Part shown: positions 1 to 8,168 of the stretch, one piece after another
Layout of the letters: each line of letters begins with the position of its first letter
Position numbering within the stretch: the stretch's first letter is position 1
NCBI RefSeq assembly: GCF_000023905.1
Contig: NC_013192.1
Location: 1,364,001 to 1,428,000 of the forward strand
Source: Leptotrichia buccalis C-1013-b
GTDB lineage: Bacteria > Fusobacteriota > Fusobacteriia > Fusobacteriales > Leptotrichiaceae
DNA: 64,000 bases
Direction of reading: 5' to 3'
Translations under genes and position numbers: made by a program
The notes under the pieces: model-generated
Seen by the model: the letters and a program-made list of their open reading frames with translations, nothing else
What the model was told of the DNA's origin: nothing
The model's database searches: none

Positions 1-2
1 GT

Positions 3-170
3 GCTAAATTATTCCTACATGATCCTTCTAATCCATTTGTGCTTACAGGAAGTATCGTGCTTAGTTTAGGAACAGCGTTGTTTTTTGATGCTTTAGTCAA
101 GGAAAAGTATCGTTTAAAATTAAAAATACGTTTTCCACTGAAGATGATTTTTTCAGCATACCCAATTTAA
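3..170 (+). CDS. C-terminal end of a membrane protein (partial)
   Basis: An open frame enters from the left edge and ends at a TAA, leaving 56 codons. The visible part has a small-residue-rich hydrophobic stretch (VLTGSIVLSLGTALFFDAL) followed by a basic tail, as in the last membrane segment and cytoplasmic end of an integral membrane protein. It converges on gltX. The family cannot be named from this fragment. Confidence 0.5.
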   Translation, partial: AKLFLHDPSNPFVLTGSIVLSLGTALFFDALVKEKYRLKLKIRFPLKMIFSAYPI

Positions 171-225
171 ATAATTTTTATTATATTTCTTTATTGAACC
201 ATACTAATTAATCCAATAATAATTT

Positions 226-262
226 TTCTAAAAAAAACAAGGGAGCAGTTTATTCACTCCCT
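226..262 (-). terminator. Rho-independent terminator of gltX
   Basis: On the minus strand AGGGAG and CTCCCT form a 6-bp stem around an 11-nt loop, followed by a T-rich run. It sits just beyond the gltX stop codon. The stem also lies downstream of the plus-strand partial gene, so it may act in both directions. Confidence 0.6.
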
Positions 263-289
263 ATTTTCATATTTTATTTTCAAAATTTC

Positions 290-1795
290 TTATTTATTCA
301 AAATATTATTTATTCTAGCCAACGTTCTTTCTTTACCAATAACCGCAATTACTGTGTACAAATCCGCTCCTCTGGCTTTTCCTGTAATAACCGCTCTAAG
401 TGGCATTAATACTGCCGCTGGCCCTTCTCCAATTTCATCTTGCAATTCGTGCAGAATTTGTTTTGCTTCATCTTCTGAAATTTCTTCATTTAATTTATTG
501 ATTTTTTCGATAAACATTTGAATGGATTTTTTACCAGTTTCTGTTTCAAGTGAAGAAGTTAATCTTTCAATTGATTTTCTTTCCTTTTTGTTCATTCCTT
601 CCTCAATTACTGGCAATTCAAATTTATCTTCAAAGTAAATTGCTGCATTTACTGGCAACTCTTTTAAGGTTTGCGATCCTTCTCTTGTAATTTCTACAAT
701 TCTTTTTAATTTTGCAAATTCTTCATCTGACAAGTTTTCATTTTCATAATAACCAGCTTGCACAAAATATGGAATTGCTAATTTTGTCAATTCATCCAGA
801 TCCTTTAATCTCATGTGATGATTATTTACCCATCCTAATTTAACTAGATCAAATACAGGTCCTCCAAGAGAAATTTTATCAAAAGAGAAATTTTGAATCA
901 TTTCATCAATAGTAAAAATTTCCTTATTTTCTCCAAAGCTCCATCCCATAAGTGCAAGGAAGTTTAACAATCCTTCTTTTAAATAACCTTCTTCTTTATA
1001 ATAGTTTAGTGAAACTGGATTTTTTCTTTTTGAAATTTTAGTTTTGTCAGCATTTCTCAAAAGTGGCATGTGATACCATTTTGGCTCATCCCATCCAAAT
1101 GCTTTGTATAATTGAATATGCTTAGGCGTAGAAGAAATCCACTCTTCTGCTCTTATAACGTGAGTTATTCCCATCAAATGATCATCAACAATATTTGCCA
1201 AATGATAAGTTGGGAATCCATCAGATTTTAATAAAACTTGATCGTCAATTTTACTGTTTTCAAATCTAATTTCTCCTCTTAATCCATCATTTACAACAGT
1301 TTCACCTTCATAAGGCATTTTAAGTCTAATAACATAAGGCTCTCCAGCCGCTAATTTTGCTTCCACTTCTTCTTTTGATAAGTTTCTGCAATGACCGTCG
1401 TATCCTGGTGCCTGTTTCATAGCCGCTTGTCTTTCTCTTAATTTTTGCAATCTTTCAGCAGTACAAAAACAGTAGTACGCTTCCCCTTTTTCCACCAATT
1501 GTTCAGCATAATCCTTATAAATCGAAAATCTTTCTGATTGTCTATAAGGCCCTGCTTCTCCCCCAACATCTGGACCTTCATCATAATTTAGCCCAAGCCA
1601 TTTCATCGCATCAAAAATTTGCTGTTCTGAATCTCCTGAAAATCTCGTTCTATCTGTATCTTCTATTCTTAAAATAAAATCTCCGCTATTATGTTTTGCA
1701 AACGCATAATTAAATAGTCCAATGTAGGCAGTTCCTACGTGCGGATCTCCAGTTGGAGACGGTGCTATTCTAACTCTTACTTTTTTTTCTGACAT
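290..1795 (-). CDS. gltX: Glutamyl-tRNA synthetase
   Basis: Class I aminoacyl-tRNA synthetase that charges tRNA-Glu with glutamate in the cytosol. The N-terminus carries the HIGH-type ATP signature ([11 protein letters not shown], residues ~12-22) and the KMSKS-type loop appears as KISKR near residue 255. The C-terminal third is the helical anticodon-binding region. The length of 501 residues is normal for bacterial GltX. The ATG is preceded by an AGGAGA-type site, and a promoter-like pair lies about 60 bp upstream. It appears monocistronic, with a terminator hairpin after the stop. The sequence does not show whether it is discriminating or also charges tRNA-Gln. Confidence 0.97.
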   Translation of the reverse strand: MSEKKVRVRIAPSPTGDPHVGTAYIGLFNYAFAKHNSGDFILRIEDTDRTRFSGDSEQQIFDAMKWLGLNYDEGPDVGGEAGPYRQSERFSIYKDYAEQLVEKGEAYYCFCTAERLQKLRERQAAMKQAPGYDGHCRNLSKEEVEAKLAAGEPYVIRLKMPYEGETVVNDGLRGEIRFENSKIDDQVLLKSDGFPTYHLANIVDDHLMGITHVIRAEEWISSTPKHIQLYKAFGWDEPKWYHMPLLRNADKTKISKRKNPVSLNYYKEEGYLKEGLLNFLALMGWSFGENKEIFTIDEMIQNFSFDKISLGGPVFDLVKLGWVNNHHMRLKDLDELTKLAIPYFVQAGYYENENLSDEEFAKLKRIVEITREGSQTLKELPVNAAIYFEDKFELPVIEEGMNKKERKSIERLTSSLETETGKKSIQMFIEKINKLNEEISEDEAKQILHELQDEIGEGPAAVLMPLRAVITGKARGADLYTVIAVIGKERTLARINNILNK

Positions 1796-1849
1796 TTTTT
1801 CTTTCGTTCTCCTATTCTATTTATTTTATTTTTTTACAATGATATATTT

Positions 1850-1879
1850 ATTATAATTCTAAACACATATAGTTTCCAA
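1850..1879 (-). promoter_or_regulatory. Putative sigma70 promoter of gltX
   Basis: On the minus strand TTGGAA is separated by 18 nt from a perfect TATAAT, about 55 nt before the gltX start. Confidence 0.5.
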
Positions 1880-1908
1880 ATAAATCTAATATATTTCACA
1901 TTTAAAAT

Positions 1909-2433
1909 TTAGTCTTGTAAATTATTTTCTATGTATTCTACATATTTTTTAGCACTTTCAACAATTTTTTCCTCACTTAAATCAGGCATTACTCCAAATA
2001 ACGAATAAATTGGCAATTCAATTCCTTCAACATAATTTATGCTCAATGAAAACGGTGCCAATACATTTTTTATTGTCAAACCGCTTGTTCCATCATATCT
2101 TGATGCAATTCCTCCTGCCGTTACTGCAACACCAATTTTTTTCCCTTTAAGCACTTTATCTTCATCATAATAAGCTGCTATAAATACTGTATCTATCCAT
2201 TCCTTCAATAATGATGGACAGCTAAACCAGTACAAAGGAAACTGCAGTATCAAAGTTCCAGTTTCAGATAATAATTTTAATTCTTTTTCAACATCAATCT
2301 TTCCATCAGGATATTTTTCATAAATATTATATATTTCTACATTTGATAGTTTCTCAGCTTCTTCTTTAAAAATTTTATTCGCTCTTGAATTTTCCATATT
2401 AGGATGTGCTACAACTATTAATGTTTTTTTCAT
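1909..2433 (-). CDS. Flavodoxin-fold NAD(P)H oxidoreductase
   Basis: Member of the NQO1/KefF/MdaB-like flavodoxin-fold quinone reductase family, which uses FMN or FAD and NAD(P)H for two-electron reductions. The chosen protein begins MKKTLIVVAHPN, the usual first strand and phosphate-binding loop. QFPLYWFSCPSLLKEWID is the characteristic flavin-contact segment, followed by the GKK-strand. I chose the ATG at 2433 because an AGAAGGA site lies upstream; a longer frame reaches 2487 but adds a basic leader untypical of the family. It is a single gene between gltX and yjdF. The substrate is unknown; a role in quinone or electrophile detoxification is inferred from the family. Confidence 0.85.
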   Translation of the reverse strand: MKKTLIVVAHPNMENSRANKIFKEEAEKLSNVEIYNIYEKYPDGKIDVEKELKLLSETGTLILQFPLYWFSCPSLLKEWIDTVFIAAYYDEDKVLKGKKIGVAVTAGGIASRYDGTSGLTIKNVLAPFSLSINYVEGIELPIYSLFGVMPDLSEEKIVESAKKYVEYIENNLQD

Positions 2434-2685
2434 ACTTATTTTTTTCCTTCTTTCTTTCAAATTTTTTATATTGGTTTTATTAATCATTTATTTTCAAAAA
2501 CCATTATAGTTAATTTCAAAATTTTACTAAATTAAATTACTATATTTTAAAAATTCCTTTTTGCATTATATCATACGAAAATTTATATTTCAATCTTTTT
2601 CAAAGTCAAAAAAGAGAACAAATATAACTTTAATATTCTATTTCTTGGCTTTTTTCCAAATTTTTTCAGTCAATTTTAATGACAT

Positions 2686-3102
2686 TTATTTCCCTTTATG
2701 TTTTTGTTTCTTTTTCTCCTGTTTCAATAAAAATTTTCTCTGTTTTTCAAGTTCTTTTTCTTGTTTTGTTTTTACTTTTCGTTCCTTTTTATTCTCTTCA
2801 TATTGTAATTTTAGAATTTCTTCTGATTTTTTCAAAAATTTTTTACTTTGAAGTTCTTTTTTTATTTCTCGTTGTCTCCGTTTTGGATTTTTTGCTTTCT
2901 CCCTAAAATTTGACTTCATTTCATTACTAAATCGAAGATTATAAAACTTTTTTAATATAAAATCATAAATTTCATATTCTTTAGGTTCTGAACCAAAAGT
3001 TACTTTACAAACTGACAAATTATCATTTTCAAAATTTTCAAAAATTCCTACCCAAAACGGATTTTCAAAAAAAACTGTCAACTTTCCTGAAATCTTTTTC
3101 AT
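2686..3102 (-). CDS. yjdF: YjdF-family protein (DUF2992)
   Basis: 138-residue protein matching the YjdF/DUF2992 type: a short N-terminal beta-rich part (GKLTVFFENPFWVGIFE) with conserved SEPKEYEIYDFIL around residues 38-51, then a very basic, Lys/Gln/Glu-rich helical tail from about residue 68. The biochemical role of YjdF is not established. In other bacteria the gene is often controlled by the yjdF riboswitch, which senses azaaromatic compounds, and the leader here looks like that element. The start has an exceptionally strong TAAGGAGG site. A short in-frame piece of a second yjdF copy lies at 4644-4687. Confidence 0.75.
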   Translation of the reverse strand: MKKISGKLTVFFENPFWVGIFENFENDNLSVCKVTFGSEPKEYEIYDFILKKFYNLRFSNEMKSNFREKAKNPKRRQREIKKELQSKKFLKKSEEILKLQYEENKKERKVKTKQEKELEKQRKFLLKQEKKKQKHKGK

Positions 3103-3106
3103 AATT

Positions 3107-3215
3107 TCAGCCTCCTTAAAAAAATTTATAATAAAGAATGGACAACCTAAGGAGGCAGGTTACTTACATTACTGCGTCTGGACTACCAACCAGAACTGTG
3201 TTTTTATCTTTATCA
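3107..3215 (-). promoter_or_regulatory. Structured leader of yjdF, probable yjdF (azaaromatic) riboswitch
   Basis: In the transcript, TCTGG pairs with CCAGA around a TTGGTAG loop, and AACCT pairs with AGGTT (3144-3161) around a loop containing GCCTCCTTA. That loop is perfectly complementary over 9 nt to the yjdF Shine-Dalgarno TAAGGAGGC (complement at 3110-3118). The arrangement implies translational control by masking of the ribosome site. The segment order and the GTAACCTGCC...GGTTGTCC core fit my recollection of the yjdF RNA motif; the ligand class is inferred from that family. Confidence 0.6.
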
Positions 3216-3238
3216 TTCTATATATTATCAAATAAAAC

Positions 3239-3358
3239 TACTCAACAATCTCATAAACTTCCGAAAGTTCTGTTCTAGTTTTCGGAATAATCTCTTCATC
3301 TCTGTATCTAAAACTTATAAGATACGAAATTCTATATTTTTTCAAATCAAACACATCT
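3239..3358 (-). pseudogene. Nitroreductase C-terminal remnant
   Basis: Read on the minus strand, about 39 codons in one open frame match the C-terminus of the intact nitroreductase at 5454-6128 (SYLISFRYRDEEIIPKTR versus SYFVSFGYRDEEITPKTR) and end in TAG. Upstream of this the similarity passes through a 7-A run that shifts the frame and then runs straight into the 3' end of the lipoprotein gene at 3383. It is the scar of a lost third nitroreductase copy. Confidence 0.75.
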
Positions 3359-3382
3359 TTTTTTAGAAAAATATTTTCTATT

Positions 3383-4036
3383 TTAAAATTTTATAGCTCT
3401 CTTATATTTAGAAAAACCTTGTCTTAGTGCATCTTTATATTCTTTATCTTCATATTGAATTTCCAAGAGATGAGAATGGTATGCAGCCTGACTAATTCTT
3501 TTATTTTGAACTTTATCATAAAATTCAACAAAGATAACTTTATATTTTATTCCTTTATTTTCACACCATTCACCAATGGTATCAATAATATCAGGTCTCC
3601 CAAGAGCAACTTCCTTTGCAGTCTGTTCTTTATTTTTTCCATCGGTAATAACTTCTATTATGTAAAATCTGCCATCTTTTGTCGCAGCTGTCAACCCTAT
3701 TCTCTTAAATTTTTTACGTAATACATCCTTTATTTCCTTTACCTCTTTTTCAGTCAATTGCTTAGAATCATTGGTTTTGGACTTATTAAATTCTGGTATT
3801 TTTAATTCCATTAATGCCGTTTCATATTTTGCTTCTGCTTTTTCTAGTTTTTGCAAATATTCTTCCTGTTCTTTTTTACTAAGTTTATCAAAATCAGTTT
3901 TTTCCTCTTGATTTTGTTTCGCTTGCTCAGTAGTTGTATTTTTTTCAATTTTTTTATTTTTATCTACGCTATTTTTATTTTTATTTCCACATGAAAATGC
4001 CATTACTAAAGACATAATTAAAAAAATTTTTTTCAT
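3383..4036 (-). CDS. Small lipoprotein, paralogue family A (217 aa)
   Basis: Signal peptide with a lipobox (MAFSCGN, Cys16), then a Lys/Asn/Glu/Gln-rich linker of about 60 residues and a conserved ~110-residue C-terminal domain. That domain (TKDGRFYI, KNKEQTAKEVA, IDTIGEWCENKGIKYKVIFV) is shared with the lipoproteins at 4138 and 6180. It is predicted to be anchored to a membrane facing the periplasm or surface. This copy differs from its paralogues by the long charged linker. I do not recognise the domain. The gene lies between nitroreductase remnants, so the cluster arose by repeated unequal recombination. Confidence 0.8.
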   Translation of the reverse strand: MKKIFLIMSLVMAFSCGNKNKNSVDKNKKIEKNTTTEQAKQNQEEKTDFDKLSKKEQEEYLQKLEKAEAKYETALMELKIPEFNKSKTNDSKQLTEKEVKEIKDVLRKKFKRIGLTAATKDGRFYIIEVITDGKNKEQTAKEVALGRPDIIDTIGEWCENKGIKYKVIFVEFYDKVQNKRISQAAYHSHLLEIQYEDKEYKDALRQGFSKYKRAIKF

Positions 4037-4087
4037 AAAAATCCTCTTTCTGTCAATAAATTAATTTATAATTACGAAATTTCCTAT

Positions 4088-4137
4088 TTTATTTTTTCAA
4101 ATCAAACACATCTTTTTTTAGAAAAATATTTCCTATT
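4088..4137 (-). pseudogene. Second copy of the nitroreductase scar
   Basis: About 50 bp here are almost identical to 3340-3385: the same fragment of nitroreductase coding DNA, with the same 7-A frameshift, running into the 3' end of a lipoprotein gene. It shows that lipoproteins A and B were duplicated after the nitroreductase had already been truncated. Confidence 0.6.
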
Positions 4138-4641
4138 TTAAAATCTTGTGGCTCTTGCATATTTAGAAAAGCCTTCTTGCAATGCTTTTTTATAATCTTT
4201 ATCTTCATATTCAATTTCTAAAATACGAGAATGATACATTGACTGACTAATTCGTTTATCTTGTTCTTTGTCAAAAAAAGCAACAAAGATAACTTTAAAC
4301 TTTATTCCTTTACTTTTACACCATTCTCCAATAGTATCAGTAATATCGGGTCTTTCTATTGCTACTTCTTTCGCAGTTTGTTCTTTGTTTTTAGGATTAG
4401 TAACGTATTTACTTATAAAAAATCTTCCATCTTTTGTTACAGCTGTTACTCCTAAATTTTTAAAATTTTTTTTAAGAATTTTTTTTATTTCTTTTATATC
4501 ACTTTTATTTAATTGTTTTGAATCATCATATCCATTAATTTTTAAATTCATTAATTCTTCTTCATATATTTTTTCTGTTTTATTTCCGACACATGACACC
4601 GTTAATAATAAAATTAACGCAATTAAAAGTCTTTTTTTCAT
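4138..4641 (-). CDS. Small lipoprotein, paralogue family B (167 aa)
   Basis: Signal peptide with lipobox (LLLTVSCVGN) followed directly by the domain shared with the lipoproteins at 3383 and 6180: a short N-terminal ELMNLKINGYDDSKQL segment, then TKDGRFFISKYVTNPKNKEQ and IGEWCKSKGIKFKVIFVAFF. It lacks the long charged linker of copy A. The ribosome site AAGGAG upstream of its ATG lies inside a leftover piece of yjdF coding sequence. Function unknown; a membrane-anchored periplasmic or surface protein is inferred from the lipobox. Confidence 0.8.
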   Translation of the reverse strand: MKKRLLIALILLLTVSCVGNKTEKIYEEELMNLKINGYDDSKQLNKSDIKEIKKILKKNFKNLGVTAVTKDGRFFISKYVTNPKNKEQTAKEVAIERPDITDTIGEWCKSKGIKFKVIFVAFFDKEQDKRISQSMYHSRILEIEYEDKDYKKALQEGFSKYARATRF

Positions 4642-4643
4642 TC

Positions 4644-4687
4644 AAAGCTCCTTTTTATTTTCTTCATATCGTAATTTTAGAATTTTT
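4644..4687 (-). pseudogene. yjdF coding fragment
   Basis: Minus-strand codons read KILKLRYEENKKEL then stop, matching ILKLQYEENKKER of the intact YjdF (DNA match between 4649-4686 and 2782-2819, about three mismatches). It is evidence that a yjdF copy once sat here. It now supplies the ribosome-binding site of lipoprotein B. Confidence 0.65.
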
Positions 4688-4692
4688 ATAAA

Positions 4693-5352
4693 TTACTCAA
4701 TTATTTCCAAAACTTCTGTAAGCAGCTGTCTTATCTTTTTAGGTTGCTCTTCATCTCTATACCCAAAACTTACCATTACAGAAACTCCGTATTCATCCAA
4801 GTCAAGAAGTTCCATATCTGACAAATATTTTTCGACTTTTTCTTTATTAAATCCTTCAATTGCACAGCTGTCAATTCCCAAATAAGCTGCAACAGTCATC
4901 ATATTTCCAAGTGCAATATAAGTTTGTTTTGAAGCCCAGTCAAAAAGAGTTCTTTCATTTTCCAATAAATTTAAATGAATTTCTTGAAATTTTGTAAACT
5001 TATCTTTCACAGCTTCAAACATCTCATCAGAAACTTTTTTCAAATTTTTCCAATTATCTTCAAAATATTTACTATCCCCAGTAACTCCTTTTCTCGCCAA
5101 GAGTATCACAATTTCAGTCGCTCCATTCAAACTGTTTAAAGCTCCCCAAGCAAATTTTCTAAAATCTTCTCTCATTTTTTCATTTCTCAAAAGCAAAAAT
5201 TTCCAAGGCTCAAGTCCAAAAGAACTTGGCGACAATCTCGCACTTTCTATAATTGTTTTCAAGTCTTCTTCTGCGACTCTTTTTTCTGTACTAAACTTTT
5301 TACAGGCATATCTTTTGTTAAATACTTCCAAGATTTCTTCATTTTTTATCAT
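4693..5352 (-). CDS. Nitroreductase-family NAD(P)H oxidoreductase 1
   Basis: FMN-dependent nitroreductase-fold enzyme of the NfsB/YfkO type. Visible are the N-terminal FMN phosphate site (NKRYACKKF), the SARLSPSSFGLEPWKFLLL segment, and GIDSCAIEGFNKEKVEKYL near the C-terminus with the terminal FGYRDEE. Such enzymes reduce nitroaromatics, quinones and related electrophiles with NAD(P)H as homodimers. The start is the ATG at 5352, 8 nt after GAAAGAAG; an in-frame GTG at 5361 lies too close to that site. It is a tandem paralogue of the gene at 5454, with a MITE remnant in the spacer. Confidence 0.88.
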   Translation of the reverse strand: MIKNEEILEVFNKRYACKKFSTEKRVAEEDLKTIIESARLSPSSFGLEPWKFLLLRNEKMREDFRKFAWGALNSLNGATEIVILLARKGVTGDSKYFEDNWKNLKKVSDEMFEAVKDKFTKFQEIHLNLLENERTLFDWASKQTYIALGNMMTVAAYLGIDSCAIEGFNKEKVEKYLSDMELLDLDEYGVSVMVSFGYRDEEQPKKIRQLLTEVLEIIE

Positions 5353-5388
5353 TTCTATCACTTCTTTCTCTATTATGTCTAATTGTTA

Positions 5389-5436
5389 GAATACATCTGA
5401 AAATTCAAAATTTACGTTATTTTTAATTTTTTTCTC
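5389..5436. repeat. Decayed end of a MITE
   Basis: About 45 bp resemble the left end of the MITE at 42849 (CATCTGAAAATTCAAAATTT versus TGTCTGAAAACTCGAAATCT, both followed by a GTTATTTTTAAT stretch). Only one end is preserved. It lies between the two nitroreductase paralogues, where it may have promoted rearrangement. Confidence 0.45.
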
Positions 5437-5453
5437 TTAAAAATTATAAATTA

Positions 5454-6128
5454 TTACTCAACAACCTCATAAACCTCCGAAAGTTCTCTTCTAGTTTTCG
5501 GAGTAATTTCCTCATCCCTATACCCAAAACTCACAAAATACGAAATTCCATATTCCTTCAAATCAAACACACCTTTTTCAGAGAAGTATTTTTCAGCCAC
5601 TTCTTTATTAAACCCTTCAATCGCACAGCTGTCAATCCCAAGAGCTGCAGCCATATTCATCATATTTACCATTGCAATGTAAGTCTGTTTTGAAGCCCAG
5701 TCAAATAATGCTCTTTCACTTTCCAGCAATTTAAAATGCTCTTTTTGAAATTTTGTAAAAGCTTCTTTTCTAATTTTCAAGTTTTCTTCAGAAATATTTT
5801 TTATTTCTTTCCCAATTTTTTCAAAATACTCACTATCACCAGTAACACCTTTTCTAGCCAGCACCATAATAATATGGCTCGCCCCGTTCAAGCTGTTAAT
5901 CGCTCCCCAAGCAAACTCTCTCATATCATTCAGCATTTCCTCATTTTTCACAAGAATAAATTTCCAAGGCTCAAGCCCGAACGAACTAGGAGAAATTCTA
6001 CCTGCCTCAATAATTGTCATAAAATCTTCGTCTGAAACAACTTTTGTCTTATCATATTTTTTGCACGCATATCTTCTGTTAAATATTTCAAATATTTCCT
6101 TTTTTGTTAATTCTTTATCTTTTTGCAT
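5454..6128 (-). CDS. Nitroreductase-family NAD(P)H oxidoreductase 2
   Basis: Close paralogue of the gene at 4693, sharing FNRRYACKKYDK, GRISPSSFGLEPWKFILV, FDWASKQTYIA and GIDSCAIEGFNKE. It is expected to bind FMN and reduce nitro or quinone substrates with NAD(P)H. ATG 6128 follows a GAAAGAAG site by 8 nt, the same layout as copy 1, so the upstream region was duplicated with the gene; an in-frame GTG lies at 6137. The C-terminal half of this copy is the one represented by the scar at 3239. The lipoprotein gene at 6180 lies directly upstream. Confidence 0.88.
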   Translation of the reverse strand: MQKDKELTKKEIFEIFNRRYACKKYDKTKVVSDEDFMTIIEAGRISPSSFGLEPWKFILVKNEEMLNDMREFAWGAINSLNGASHIIMVLARKGVTGDSEYFEKIGKEIKNISEENLKIRKEAFTKFQKEHFKLLESERALFDWASKQTYIAMVNMMNMAAALGIDSCAIEGFNKEVAEKYFSEKGVFDLKEYGISYFVSFGYRDEEITPKTRRELSEVYEVVE

Positions 6129-6179
6129 TTTTATCACTTCTTTCTATTTTTTTATTTATTCAAGAAATTATTTTCCATT

Positions 6180-6680
6180 TTAAAACTTTGTAGCTCTTGA
6201 ATGTTCAGAAAATCCTTCTTTAAGTGCATTTTTATAATCTTCATCTTCATATTGAATTTGTAAAATATGAGAATAATAAATAGAACGACTAATCTCTTTA
6301 TTCTGTTTTTTATCATAAAATTGATTAATTATAAATTTAAACTCTATACCCTTTTCCTCACACCATTTTCCAATAGTATTAATAATATTCATTCTATCAA
6401 CAGCAACTTCTTTTCCTGTTAATTCTTTATTTTTACTATCGGTTACGTTTTTTCTTATAAAAAATCGTCCATCCTTTGTTATCGCTGTCAATTCCAAATT
6501 ATCAAATTTTTCCCGAAGTATTTTTTTTATCTCCTTTACATCATTCTCGCTAAATTGTTTAGAACTATCATGTCCTCTAACCTCAATATTCATTAATTCT
6601 TTTTCATATATTTTTTCTTCTTTGTTACCGCAGGAAACCAAAAATAATAACAGCAATAAAAATAAGCCTTTTTTTACCAT
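6180..6680 (-). CDS. Small lipoprotein, paralogue family C
   Basis: Starts MVKKGLFLLL with lipobox LFLVSCGN, then the same domain as the lipoproteins at 3383 and 4138 (ELMNIEVRGHDSSKQF, ITKDGRFFIRKNVTDSKNKE, IGKWCEEKGIEFKF). I chose ATG 6680 because AGAAGGGA precedes it by 8 nt; a TTG seven codons earlier would place a ribosome site inside the gene and disturb the signal peptide. It is the most diverged of the three copies. Domain and function unknown. Confidence 0.8.
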   Translation of the reverse strand: MVKKGLFLLLLLFLVSCGNKEEKIYEKELMNIEVRGHDSSKQFSENDVKEIKKILREKFDNLELTAITKDGRFFIRKNVTDSKNKELTGKEVAVDRMNIINTIGKWCEEKGIEFKFIINQFYDKKQNKEISRSIYYSHILQIQYEDEDYKNALKEGFSEHSRATKF

Positions 6681-6713
6681 GCAATAAATCCCTTCTTTCA
6701 AACTTTCAAATTT

Positions 6714-7637
6714 TTATTGATTTTTGATTTTCTCCAGCACACCCTCATCAAACTTCCCAGCTCGCAACATCTCAATCTCAAATTTATACGGCGGAACTTT
6801 TTTAGCTTTTTTATCATCGCTCAAAGCCACATAAGGTGTTTCCAGAATTTTTGGCAAATGAGAAAATTTTTCAAAATGTGCAATTTTATTTAACACTTCA
6901 AAGCCAATGTTTCCAAATCCCAAGTTTTCGTGCCTATCTTTTTTCGCTCCACACACATTTTTACTGTCATTTAAGTGAATTACAGAAATCCTGTCAATTC
7001 CGACAATTTTGTCAAACTGCTCAATAACTCCTTCAAAATCATTTACAATATCATATCCAGCATCATGAACATGGCAAGTATCAAAACAAACTGTCAGTTT
7101 ATCCTTTAATTTTACACCGTCAATAATTTTTGCAATTTCTTCAAAACTTCTTCCACATTCTGTACCTTTTCCAGCCATCGTTTCAAGTGCTACAGTCGTT
7201 TTCTGATCTTTTGTCAAAACTTCATTCAATCCTTCAATAATCTTATTAATCCCAACTTCTTCACCTTCTCCAACGTGAGCACCTGGATGAAGAACTATTC
7301 TTTTCGCTCCAATGGCATCTGTCCTTTCAATCTCCGTTCTCAAAAACTGCACCGCAATCTCAAATGTTTCAGGCTTTACCGCATTCCCAAGATTAATTAT
7401 ATAAGGAGCATGCACAACAATATCATCAATATCAATATTATGCTCCTTCATAAGTTTAAGCCCAGCCTCAATATTCAGCTCATCAATCGGCTTTCTCCGT
7501 GTATTCTGTGGTGCTCCAGTATAAATCATAAAAGTATTTGATCCATAAGAAACCGCTTCTTTTACTGAACCTAAAAACATATCTTTTCCGCTCATTCCCA
7601 CATGTGATCCAATTTTAAAAATTTCTTTTTTCGACAT
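6714..7637 (-). CDS. nfo: Endonuclease IV (AP endonuclease)
   Basis: Zn-dependent class II AP endonuclease that cuts 5' to abasic sites in base-excision repair. The TIM-barrel family motifs are present: [11 protein letters not shown] with an upstream metal-binding His, [36 protein letters not shown] and [11 protein letters not shown], in the right order. At 307 residues it is slightly longer than E. coli Nfo. The ATG has a weak AAGGT-type site. It lies 24 bp downstream of the TfoX-domain gene, so the two may be cotranscribed. Confidence 0.94.
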   Translation of the reverse strand: MSKKEIFKIGSHVGMSGKDMFLGSVKEAVSYGSNTFMIYTGAPQNTRRKPIDELNIEAGLKLMKEHNIDIDDIVVHAPYIINLGNAVKPETFEIAVQFLRTEIERTDAIGAKRIVLHPGAHVGEGEEVGINKIIEGLNEVLTKDQKTTVALETMAGKGTECGRSFEEIAKIIDGVKLKDKLTVCFDTCHVHDAGYDIVNDFEGVIEQFDKIVGIDRISVIHLNDSKNVCGAKKDRHENLGFGNIGFEVLNKIAHFEKFSHLPKILETPYVALSDDKKAKKVPPYKFEIEMLRAGKFDEGVLEKIKNQ

Positions 7638-7660
7638 TTCTTTTTTACCTTTCTTTATTT

Positions 7661-7981
7661 CTATTGTTTCTTTTTTCTCTTTAAAACAGGAAGTTCATCA
7701 TACATCGTTTTAAATAATTCCTTCAAAAACTCTTTATTTTCAACATTATCAACCAGCAACATTTCCTTTGCCCCTTCATAAGGAACTTCATGTAAAGCAT
7801 TCGGCATAAGTTCTTTCGCCGATTTTACAGCCTTCACAAGAAACCTGTCATCATAAATTCCGCCAATAACTTTTTCCCTATAATAAAGAATATATTCCCC
7901 CATCATCGCTCTATATCTAACATTTTCCACTTCTGACAACTGTTCCAATACAAAATTCAAATATTCCTTACTTGAAGCCAT
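7661..7981 (-). CDS. TfoX N-terminal domain protein
   Basis: 106-residue stand-alone TfoX/Sxy N-terminal domain: [20 protein letters not shown], the strand [18 protein letters not shown] and a C-terminal DELP before a basic tail. In proteobacteria the full-length protein activates competence genes, but stand-alone domains are widespread and unassigned. It sits upstream of nfo with a 23-bp gap and a GGTGAT-type ribosome site. A DNA-uptake role is not shown here. Confidence 0.8.
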   Translation of the reverse strand: MASSKEYLNFVLEQLSEVENVRYRAMMGEYILYYREKVIGGIYDDRFLVKAVKSAKELMPNALHEVPYEGAKEMLLVDNVENKEFLKELFKTMYDELPVLKRKKKQ

Positions 7982-8168
7982 ATTTCATCACCTATTTTTA
8001 TTCTAATTTTTAATCAGTTACAATATACAATCAATCCATTACGTTCATTCTTCACAGTTTCACAAAATTGATAATCCAAACAGATTTTGTCTTACTATTC
8101 TTTTAATTCTAAATATTTTCCATATTATATTTTCTTCTAAATCTATTTAACTCTTATAGATTATCTTC

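Noticed and set aside
4268-4885. A 205-codon plus-strand frame opposite lipoprotein B and the nitroreductase
   Set aside because: Antisense to two well-supported genes; Ser/Phe/Leu-rich composition typical of shadow frames in AT-rich DNA.
8000-8100. A short minus-strand frame (CETVKNERNGLIVYCN) between the TfoX gene and the acidic protein gene
   Set aside because: Reads like a gene end, but only about 25 codons, with no start and no recognisable family; too little to call.
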